Part shown: piece after piece, positions 1 to 5,049 of the stretch | Layout: each line of letters starts with the position of its first letter | How positions within the stretch are numbered: the stretch's first letter is position 1 | Assembly: GCA_002723635.1 (NCBI GenBank) | Contig: PBMM01000042.1 | Coordinates: forward strand, 10,695 to 15,743 | Direction: 5' to 3' | Length of the DNA stretch: 5,049 nt | From: Methanobacteriota archaeon | GTDB taxonomy: Archaea; Thermoplasmatota; Poseidoniia; Poseidoniales; Poseidoniaceae | The notes under the pieces: generated by a model | Database searches by the model: none | What the model was told of the DNA's origin: nothing | Seen by the model: only the letters and a program-made list of their open reading frames with translations | Program-made: the position numbers and the translations under genes

Positions 1-845
1 TTCACGCCCGCAAGGAACATGAAGACGAGAATGATGGATTCCAATGCGGCCGAATCCCAGTGTCCGATGCTGTCGTCCGTGGTCGAGAACCCACCGCTGG
101 GCATGGTGGTCAATCCGTGGTTGATCGCTTCGTAGGTGTTCATTGGCGTGAGTCCAATCAAGAGAGCAATCTCAAGCAGGGTCAAGATGAGGTACATGAT
201 CCATAGCGCCTGCGCGGTTTGAGCCAACTTTGGACGCAGGCGTGACAGCGAAGGTCCGGTCAGTTCCGCTCTGGCAAGGGCCATGCCGCCGCCAAGCACT
301 CGGGAGAGCACCACCATGCTGAGCATGATAACCCCCATGCCCCCCAACCATTGCATGGTTGAGCGCCACAGTAGCAGCCCGCGCGGTTGAGACCCAATGC
401 AATCCTCGGTTGTAGCGAAGCAGTTCGGGGAGGTTGAGATGTCAATGATGGTGGTTCCAGTGGTGGTGAAACCAGACATCGCTTCGAATCCTGAATGGAT
501 CAGGCCTTCCATGGCCGCAAGGAAGGTTACATCTTCGGTGAAGGGACCGTGAAACATCCCACCCAACCAGAAGGGAATCGCACCAAATGCCACGACGACC
601 GGGTAGGCCAAAGCCACCGTCGCGAAGGCCTCCCGGTCTCGAAGACGATCAGGTGTTTCGGGTGTCGTTCCGAAACGAAGCATCAACCAACTTGAGAGAA
701 CAGCAAAGAGTGTAGACGGAAGGAATGCGATGAGAGCCATTTCCACATCATCGAGGAAGGCTGTGGCGATGCCGACCACCGCCAAAGGGACGGTCAAAGC
801 ACCCACGGTCCAACCGAGGATGAGGTATAGCACGTCCCAACGCAT
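1..845 (-). CDS. trkH: Trk K+ uptake system membrane subunit TrkH, N-terminal part (runs off left edge)
   Basis: This is the pore-forming subunit of the Trk potassium uptake system, in the cytoplasmic membrane. The frame is open from the ATG at 845-843 to base 1 and gives 281 residues; the family is usually about 480-510, so the last two pore repeats or so are missing. Hydrophobic segments lie at about residues 5-31, 36-56, 73-97, 161-183, 210-231 and 266-281. The first selectivity-filter loop is SGFTTTG (124-130). It is followed by the family motif RSTMQWLGGMG (161-171), and the second filter loop is PSGGFSTTD (249-257). Together these make the family call secure. The start lies 3 bases after the trkA stop. 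Another ATG at 849-847 overlaps that stop but is out of frame. The loop between filter 1 and the next membrane helix looks about 13 residues longer than I recall for bacterial TrkH, and it holds Cys142 and Cys149. The partner is TrkA, encoded immediately upstream. Confidence 0.94.
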   Translation of the reverse strand, partial: MRWDVLYLILGWTVGALTVPLAVVGIATAFLDDVEMALIAFLPSTLFAVLSSWLMLRFGTTPETPDRLRDREAFATVALAYPVVVAFGAIPFWLGGMFHGPFTEDVTFLAAMEGLIHSGFEAMSGFTTTGTTIIDISTSPNCFATTEDCIGSQPRGLLLWRSTMQWLGGMGVIMLSMVVLSRVLGGGMALARAELTGPSLSRLRPKLAQTAQALWIMYLILTLLEIALLIGLTPMNTYEAINHGLTTMPSGGFSTTDDSIGHWDSAALESIILVFMFLAGV

Positions 846-848
846 GCA

Positions 849-2267
849 TCACACCCGGAATTTTTTCTCCACGTCAGCAACGTGGTCGGGCGAGGTGAAG
901 ATAATCAAACGGTCGTTTTCGATGAGGGTCTCATCTGGGTGCGGATCATGCGAAGACCAGCGGCCGTGTGAATCGCTGCGCTGGATGAACGCGATGCGCA
1001 TCCAATCTGGGAACCCTCCTTCGCGGATGCGTCGGCCACAGAATTTCGCTGCTTTCGTGACCTTGTGTGTCACGCCGACCACGTTTGGAATGGTGGATAA
1101 CACCGCGTAATGGCCAGCCAATTTCCGGTGGACGTGGGTCAGCAATTCGTCCACTGCGACGCGGGTGATGTCGACGGAGAAACTGATGCCCATCCTTTGA
1201 ACAACGTGCACGAGGTCGTTGTCGTTGAGGATGAGTCCCGTGCTGGTCACACCAAGGTCCATCGCAAACAGCATTGCTGCGATGTTGGCGTGGTCGTCGT
1301 CCAAGGCTCCGATGGCCACGTCCATCCCGCCCATGCCAACTTCTTCCATGGTCTCGCGCGAGACATGGTCTCCGTGGATGACTTCGAGTTCAGGATGGCC
1401 GCCGATGCGGTGGCCAGAGATCGCGTTCGCGGTCTGTAGGTCGCCTTCGACGATCATCACGTGTGCTCCCTCGTCGAGCCAATGCGCAGCAATTCGAAGA
1501 CCGAGCGTAGATCCACCGACGACGACTACCTTGGGCTGGTCAGGGAAGGCGCGCACATCGTGTCCGAAGGTGTGAACCAAATCATCGAAGGAACCGAGGC
1601 CTGTGGTAGCAACAGCGATTCTGTCGCCGGGCCTCAAGACTGTGGCTCCGGATGGAACGGCACTGCGGGTTCCCTTTCGCTTGAGACCGATGAGCAGCGG
1701 GACAGGTGCCCCTACTTCCTGCTCAACGTCGGCCAATGGTGTGTCAAGGGGCAAGCGGCAATCTTCAGTGATTTCCAATTCCACGAGGTATGCCTCGTGG
1801 TCGAAAGGAATGACTTCTGCAAAGGACGAAGCGCGAATGCCAGAGGAGAGCCTGCTGATGGCTCCGTCGATGGGATCGATGGCCCGATCAACATCAGCCC
1901 AAGCTTTCAACCCACCATGGGCTTGCTCATCCAGGATGGTTTCATCTCGAATTCGACAAAGGGTTAGCAGGTTTTCCCGTTCCCCTCCACGAAGTTCGTG
2001 GAGATGCTTGGCCAACCCACATGCGAGGACGTTTCGGTCGTCCTTGTTTGTGGCGGCGATGAACACATCGGCCCGTTCAATTCCCGCTTCAATGAGCGCA
2101 CGGCGGTCCATGACGTCGCCGTGAAGCACCATCATGTCGAATGCTTGAGCGTTTTTCACCGCCCTCGAGCTCATGTCCATCAAGACGACGTCGTTTTTTT
2201 GTTCCTTGATGAGTGCCTCCGCCAAACCAAGTCCAACGCGACCCGCTCCTGCAATCACGACCAGCAT
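849..2267 (-). CDS. trkA: Trk K+ uptake system cytoplasmic regulatory subunit TrkA
   Basis: This is the cytoplasmic, nucleotide-binding gating subunit that assembles as a ring under TrkH. It has 472 residues, close to the usual ~458 of two-module TrkA. The order is RCK-N 1 (about 1-140), RCK-C 1 (about 148-225), RCK-N 2 (about 245-375) and RCK-C 2 (about 385-472). The first Rossmann fold has a clean GAGRVG loop (7-12) and Asp31 at the end of strand 2, the usual marks of NAD(H) binding. The second has GGSTLG (251-256) with Glu274 at the equivalent acidic position, a less canonical glycine pattern. The start at 2267 is supported by a GAGGTGA Shine-Dalgarno 4 bases upstream and by the Rossmann strand beginning at residue 2. 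It lies 4 bases after the transglutaminase-like gene and 3 bases before trkH, so the three genes are very likely co-transcribed. In other systems ATP/ADP or NAD(H) binding to TrkA gates TrkH; the ligand preference here cannot be read with certainty. Confidence 0.96.
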   Translation of the reverse strand: MLVVIAGAGRVGLGLAEALIKEQKNDVVLMDMSSRAVKNAQAFDMMVLHGDVMDRRALIEAGIERADVFIAATNKDDRNVLACGLAKHLHELRGGERENLLTLCRIRDETILDEQAHGGLKAWADVDRAIDPIDGAISRLSSGIRASSFAEVIPFDHEAYLVELEITEDCRLPLDTPLADVEQEVGAPVPLLIGLKRKGTRSAVPSGATVLRPGDRIAVATTGLGSFDDLVHTFGHDVRAFPDQPKVVVVGGSTLGLRIAAHWLDEGAHVMIVEGDLQTANAISGHRIGGHPELEVIHGDHVSRETMEEVGMGGMDVAIGALDDDHANIAAMLFAMDLGVTSTGLILNDNDLVHVVQRMGISFSVDITRVAVDELLTHVHRKLAGHYAVLSTIPNVVGVTHKVTKAAKFCGRRIREGGFPDWMRIAFIQRSDSHGRWSSHDPHPDETLIENDRLIIFTSPDHVADVEKKFRV

Positions 2268-2271
2268 GCCT

Positions 2272-2278
2272 TCACCTC
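2272..2278 (-). promoter_or_regulatory. Strong Shine-Dalgarno for trkA overlapping the upstream stop codon
   Basis: On the minus strand the bases read GAGGTGA, a perfect match to the anti-Shine-Dalgarno region of 16S rRNA. A 4-base spacer (AGGC) separates them from the trkA ATG at 2267. The final TGA of the motif is also the stop codon of the transglutaminase-like gene. Ribosomes finishing that gene would end on the trkA binding site, an arrangement that favours translational coupling. This also supports the chosen trkA start. Confidence 0.8.
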
Positions 2279-3804
2279 AAATCTTCGGCCAACCGGGAGA
2301 CGGGATATGAACCTCCGTCCAATTGAACTCCCTCAGCTGTGCTGACCAACATCGAGCGCTTAATTGGCGTTTCACCATTTCCAGCTGAGGTGAAAATGGT
2401 GCTTTGATAGGCGGCTGCGATGGCGTCCCCTGTCGAATCAGGACGTTCCATCCAATCCACGTAGGCGTTGGTCGTATGCAGCAACCACTTGTTGTTGACA
2501 ACGTCCACGCTTGCTTCCACAAAGCAATCGTTGGCTGCAATGTTGTTTGATGCACACCATGCTTCGTCCATGGGGAGCATGATGTAGCCCCAAGCGTGCA
2601 GTTCCCAGGTGGTAAAGGTCAACGGATCCACCAAGGCCCCGAACACGAACCAACCCGGGATTCCCTTGGTTCTCAAGATTGACAAGAATGCGTTGGTTTG
2701 TTCATCACAATCTCCCAATCCATCGGCGAGGCATGCAGGGCCAGATCTTGGCGTGGTTTTGGCCAATTCGTCATATGGAATGCTTTCATGCATCCAATCG
2801 AAGCTTGCACGCGCGAAGGCGTAGACGTTGTCTTGACGGCCTTCGGGAAGCCGCATTGAAATCAAATTGGCCGTGTCTTGAACGATTTGTGCCGTGGAAT
2901 CGATGGCGTGACCGCGGGATGTCCCGTTCTCGTAAGTGCCCAAATCGTACCATTTCGGATCGCTGAATTCGTCCATTCGCTGGCCATCGCGTCGATTCTC
3001 CATGTCATCGAAGGTCCCTGATCGATCAACGTTGATGCCCATGGCACCTCCGGCAATGCGGCTGTCGACCCGATCGTGGCTCCACCACGTGTAGCTTGAG
3101 ACCGCGACGTTGGAGAGCGTGCTGAATTCGATGACGTCACCGGCGTTCATGTTGAGACGGACTTTGACGCAGGCGGTGATGGAGCAGTGTTCCTGGTCGT
3201 CTGCCTCGCTGGGCCACCAGACTTCATGTCCATCGCTTGTTGTCCATGCGTTGTCACGTTCCAGAACCGTTCCATCCAGCGGCACGCTCACGCTTTCCCC
3301 GGCCACCGTCACCACAAAGGATTCAGGTGTTTGCAAGGCCGTTGGGGTGCTGCCGTCAATGTTGGCGGCCATGCCGTACGCGCTGGTGAGGTTCAACGGG
3401 AGTCGAATCGTCTCTTGGAGAAACGCGGGTCGTTCGAGGTTGTTTTCAACCACGTAGGTCCGTTCGACACCGAATGATGCGTCGACTGGGTAAATCAACG
3501 GTCCTTGGAGCAGTTGCGCGAGGTAATCGTCGAGGTTGTCGACGGTGCCGAAGGCTGCTTCTCTGGCTTGTGGTGAGAGGAATGCAAAGATCACGAAGGC
3601 CAGCATGAACACGGAGCGTTGACGGTTACGTCGTCGCTTCATGATGTTCCGTGTTCGCCCTTTCTTGTCCACGACGACACCGCGCCGCTTGGGCGCGTTA
3701 GGCATGGAATACCCCGTGCCTTGGCCCTTGAGGAATCGGCCGCAGGTGTAGCATACGGCATCGCCGGGCAGCGTGACCGCACGGCAGTGTGGGCAGGTGC
3801 CCAT
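2272..3804 (-). CDS. Zinc-ribbon, single-TM, extracellular transglutaminase-like protein
   Basis: A 510-residue protein. A short zinc ribbon opens it, with CPHC (Cys4, Cys7) and CYTC (Cys18, Cys21). A strongly basic linker follows (about 39-64, including KRRR at 56-59), then one hydrophobic segment (about 64-78). The basic flank places the ribbon in the cytoplasm and residues 79-510 outside. Residues about 100-315 are an unrecognised domain with many likely beta strands. A transglutaminase-like core (papain-like fold) spans about 320-440. Its signatures are GDCDE with the candidate nucleophile Cys366, the ELHAW motif with His403, and a candidate third residue Asp434 in SVDVV (Asp413 is the alternative). 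The family includes proteases, amidases and cross-linkers as well as inactive members, so the reaction is not determined. Close cysteines at 207/212 and 417/427 could form disulfides. ATG 3804 is chosen because the zinc ribbon starts at once; AAGGGA lies just upstream. trkA follows after 4 bases. Confidence 0.87.
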   Translation of the reverse strand: MGTCPHCRAVTLPGDAVCYTCGRFLKGQGTGYSMPNAPKRRGVVVDKKGRTRNIMKRRRNRQRSVFMLAFVIFAFLSPQAREAAFGTVDNLDDYLAQLLQGPLIYPVDASFGVERTYVVENNLERPAFLQETIRLPLNLTSAYGMAANIDGSTPTALQTPESFVVTVAGESVSVPLDGTVLERDNAWTTSDGHEVWWPSEADDQEHCSITACVKVRLNMNAGDVIEFSTLSNVAVSSYTWWSHDRVDSRIAGGAMGINVDRSGTFDDMENRRDGQRMDEFSDPKWYDLGTYENGTSRGHAIDSTAQIVQDTANLISMRLPEGRQDNVYAFARASFDWMHESIPYDELAKTTPRSGPACLADGLGDCDEQTNAFLSILRTKGIPGWFVFGALVDPLTFTTWELHAWGYIMLPMDEAWCASNNIAANDCFVEASVDVVNNKWLLHTTNAYVDWMERPDSTGDAIAAAYQSTIFTSAGNGETPIKRSMLVSTAEGVQLDGGSYPVSRLAEDLR

Positions 3805-3842
3805 GTTCCCTTCTGCCGACCGGCGCCGTTTAACGCTTCCTT

Positions 3843-3859
3843 GGAGGATTTACTCCTCC
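3843..3859 (-). other. Small inverted repeat across the stop codon of the membrane-protein gene
   Basis: The minus strand reads GGAGGA, then GTAAA, then TCCTCC: a perfect 6-base stem with a 5-base loop that contains most of the TAA stop (3852-3850). No U-run follows on the minus strand, so it is not a standard terminator. The left arm comes from the Glu codons ending the gene, so it may be chance. The left arm resembles a Shine-Dalgarno, but the next start codon (3804) is about 38 bases away, too far for direct use. The rest of the 45-base gap to that start shows nothing recognisable beyond a weak AAGGGA. Confidence 0.4.
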
Positions 3860-4641
3860 TCACGTTCCCGGTTCCGCATTTCGCGTGCTCGTTCGGCACG
3901 AACACGTCGCAAAGCACGCTTGGCTTGCGGGCTCAATCCGTCCCATACCCAACCGCCGACGCGTGGTTCGGCGGACAACAGGACCACCACCGCGACCAAC
4001 CAAATCAGCGGTTGAAAGAAGGCGAAATAGGCCAATGTGAGCAACACCATGCGCCATGCAGCTGCACGAAACACAGCACCCAATCGGCGCCCTTGCAGCA
4101 TAAGGTGGCCTTGCCATGCGGTCAGGGTGGCCTCCAAGCGAGGCAAGAGCAGGCCAAAGGCGGCTGCACCGAGCCAACGATGGGATGCGTCAAAGGCGGT
4201 GTTGGCGTTCAACAACTGAGCGCTGAGGAACAAGCCTTGCATGCCTCCCATGGCCGCACCCAACGCCCACCCGGACGTGGTCTGGGCACTGGCTTCGCGA
4301 ACCTTCGTACGACGTAAGATCAGGTGAGCAGCCGCAGAGTGCATGGCAACAAACCACAGGAGAACGAACAGGTTCGGTCCTTGGGTGGCATCTGTTCCCC
4401 CGATCACCAGTTCGTAATACGGGATGAACAACGTTTGGAACTCAAGCGAGGCGACCAGCGCTCCAAGCACGCAACCCCAAAGGACGTGACTCCACGCCAA
4501 CGTCAGATCGTAAAACCCGGCGTATTGGGTCATCACGCCCCGCCATGCAAGGCCCATGCCCAGCAAAGCCAACAAGGCCGCGATCTGGAAGACCACGGCT
4601 TCTTGCATGGGCCGAGGCTGGACCGCATGTTGATGAAGCAT
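3850..4641 (-). CDS. Polytopic membrane protein of unknown family
   Basis: A 263-residue protein that I do not recognise. Hydrophobic segments lie at about 14-33, 46-66, 91-109, 121-143, 155-173 and 198-223. The last is long and has Pro211 in its middle, so it may be a re-entrant hairpin or two short helices, giving six or seven membrane passes. Basic clusters at 110-115 and 185-197 suggest cytoplasmic loops. The tail (about 239-263) is highly charged, rich in Arg and Glu, and probably helical. The membrane pattern supports this strand over overlapping frames. The start is uncertain: GAGGG directly abuts the ATG at 4641, too close for a normal Shine-Dalgarno, and Met12 (4608) would still leave the first membrane helix intact; leaderless translation is possible. 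It lies 45 bases upstream of the transglutaminase-like gene and 44 bases from the divergent ATPase. Nothing in it specifies a substrate or function. Confidence 0.78.
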   Translation of the reverse strand: MLHQHAVQPRPMQEAVVFQIAALLALLGMGLAWRGVMTQYAGFYDLTLAWSHVLWGCVLGALVASLEFQTLFIPYYELVIGGTDATQGPNLFVLLWFVAMHSAAAHLILRRTKVREASAQTTSGWALGAAMGGMQGLFLSAQLLNANTAFDASHRWLGAAAFGLLLPRLEATLTAWQGHLMLQGRRLGAVFRAAAWRMVLLTLAYFAFFQPLIWLVAVVVLLSAEPRVGGWVWDGLSPQAKRALRRVRAERAREMRNREREEE

Positions 4642-4685
4642 CCCTCGTCGAGAAGTTCAAACGACGCCGTTCCCCGGGGGAACAC
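4642..4685. promoter_or_regulatory. Divergent intergenic region expected to hold both promoters
   Basis: These 44 bases separate the membrane-protein gene (minus) from the ArsA/Get3-family gene (plus). The space is so short that core promoter elements must overlap each other or extend into the opposite gene. I see no convincing archaeal TATA box or BRE; the most AT-rich stretch is around 4651-4662. The right third is occupied by a perfect inverted repeat. The region is called regulatory from its position only. Confidence 0.45.
4669..4683. promoter_or_regulatory. Perfect 7-base inverted repeat, candidate operator over the ATPase ribosome-binding region
   Basis: The sequence is GTTCCCC, one central G, then GGGGAAC, so the two 7-base arms are exact reverse complements. 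It ends 2 bases before the ATG at 4686. The right arm includes the only Shine-Dalgarno-like stretch (GGGGGA, 4676-4681) for that gene. It could be a dimeric repressor site between the divergent genes. In RNA form, a one-base loop is too tight, so the stem would have to open by a pair or two, but it could still occlude the ribosome site. Chance is not excluded for a GC-rich 15-mer. Confidence 0.45.
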
Positions 4686-5049
4686 ATGGCTCGGCTCCTG
4701 CTCTTCGGCGGCAAGGGTGGCGTTGGCAAGACGACATGCTCTGCTGCCAGCGCCATTCGCTTGGCGGACGCGGGACTTCGTGTGCTTCTTGTGTCCAGCG
4801 ACCCGGCACACTCGACGTCGGATTCCTTGGGCATTGAATTGGGGCCAGAACCCACGCCCGTTGAGGGCGTACCTGGCTTATTTGGGCTTGAAATGGACCC
4901 TGAAGCTCGTGTGGCTGAAGCCATGCCCAAACTCTCGGAAGCGATGCAGGGTTTGAGCGGCGGCGGTCCCTTTGCCGGACTTGCTGGCATGGCCGGCGGC
5001 GACCTTGGGGAAACTGCTGCCGATGTTGGCCAAGAGGTCGAAGCCTCAG
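4686..5049 (+). CDS. arsA: ArsA/Get3 (TRC40) family ATPase, N-terminal part (runs off right edge)
   Basis: The start of a SIMIBI-class P-loop ATPase of the ArsA/Get3 family; 121 residues are visible. The deviant Walker A motif is GGKGGVGKTT (8-17), with signature Lys10 and P-loop Lys15. The switch I motif SSDPAHSTSD (37-46) follows, and Asp39 aligns with the catalytic Asp57 of yeast Get3. Family members either deliver tail-anchored proteins to membranes (Get3/TRC40) or drive arsenite efflux with ArsB (ArsA). No arsenic genes are visible, so a Get3-like role is more likely, but the distinguishing CXXC motif and the rest of the substrate-binding region lie beyond the window. Residues about 69-121 are rich in Gly, Ala, Met and acidic residues, as expected for the variable substrate-binding insertion. 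ATG 4686 is chosen because the first beta strand and P-loop begin immediately. It is divergent from the membrane-protein gene. Confidence 0.93.
   Translation, partial: MARLLLFGGKGGVGKTTCSAASAIRLADAGLRVLLVSSDPAHSTSDSLGIELGPEPTPVEGVPGLFGLEMDPEARVAEAMPKLSEAMQGLSGGGPFAGLAGMAGGDLGETAADVGQEVEAS

Noticed and set aside
1461..2124. Two overlapping plus-strand open frames of about 170 codons antisense to trkA.
   Set aside because: The minus strand carries an unambiguous TrkA; these frames lack domains or credible start signals.
2185..2200. Palindrome ACGACGTCGT followed by seven T on the plus strand, resembling an intrinsic terminator.
   Set aside because: It lies inside trkA on the opposite strand, the 10-base palindrome has no usable loop, and no plus-strand gene ends here. 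The bases are explained by the codons for Lys-Asn-Asp-Val-Val.
2192..2202. In-frame slippery heptamer A AAA AAC in trkA (minus strand), the classic -1 frameshift form.
   Set aside because: The zero frame encodes a full-length, normal two-module TrkA. The -1 frame gives only a short basic peptide, and there is no evident downstream pseudoknot.
3843..3859. Terminator reading of the hairpin between the membrane-protein and transglutaminase-like genes.
   Set aside because: No U-run follows on the transcribed strand and the stem is only six pairs, partly made by terminal Glu codons; kept only as a small inverted repeat.
3619..4317. Long open frame on the plus strand across the transglutaminase-like and membrane-protein genes.
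   Set aside because: It spans the end of one gene and the start of another on the opposite strand, with cysteine-, glutamine- and histidine-rich sequence lacking any motif; the minus-strand frames have clear domains or membrane helices.
4324..4956. Plus-strand open frame running into the ATPase gene in another frame.
   Set aside because: It conflicts with the membrane protein on its left and the motif-bearing ATPase frame on its right; its translation looks like antisense/out-of-frame noise.
4442..4990. Minus-strand open frame of 182 codons antisense to the ATPase start.
   Set aside because: Ser/Pro/Arg-rich composition typical of an antisense shadow in GC-rich DNA, with overlap of two better supported genes.

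Overview
The window is gene-dense, with almost every base assigned to one of five protein-coding genes and no stretch over 50 bases left between them. Base composition is moderately GC-rich. The gene set suggests an archaeon. It includes a single-P-loop ArsA/Get3-type ATPase, a short N-terminal zinc ribbon joined to a membrane-anchored transglutaminase-like domain, tightly packed genes, and a perfect GAGGTGA Shine-Dalgarno. A Thermoplasmatota lineage such as the marine Group II euryarchaea (Poseidoniia) is my best guess. That assignment is inference from gene style, not proof.

Layout, read along the minus strand from right to left: (1) 4641-3850, a polytopic membrane protein of unrecognised family; (2) 3804-2272, a zinc-ribbon / one-TM / extracellular transglutaminase-like protein; (3) 849-2267, a full-length TrkA with two RCK modules; (4) 1-845, the first 281 residues of TrkH, running off the left edge. 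Genes 2-4 are almost contiguous (4-base and 3-base gaps), so they look like one transcription unit with coupled translation. Gene 1 lies 45 bases upstream in the same direction and may be its first cistron. On the plus strand, 4686-5049 is the start of an ArsA/Get3-family ATPase, divergent from gene 1 and running off the right edge. The 44-base divergent gap contains a perfect 7-base inverted repeat (4669-4683) just before the ATPase start codon.

TrkH and TrkA together form a K+ uptake channel and its nucleotide-gated cytoplasmic ring. The unusual point is the partner: a cell-surface transglutaminase/protease-fold protein whose stop codon lies inside the ribosome binding site of trkA. This suggests, without proving it, a shared envelope or osmotic role. 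TrkH also carries an apparent two-cysteine insertion in the loop beside the outer pore mouth, and the transglutaminase-like protein has close cysteine pairs on the same predicted side of the membrane. No RNA genes, mobile elements, CRISPR arrays or convincing intrinsic terminators were seen.
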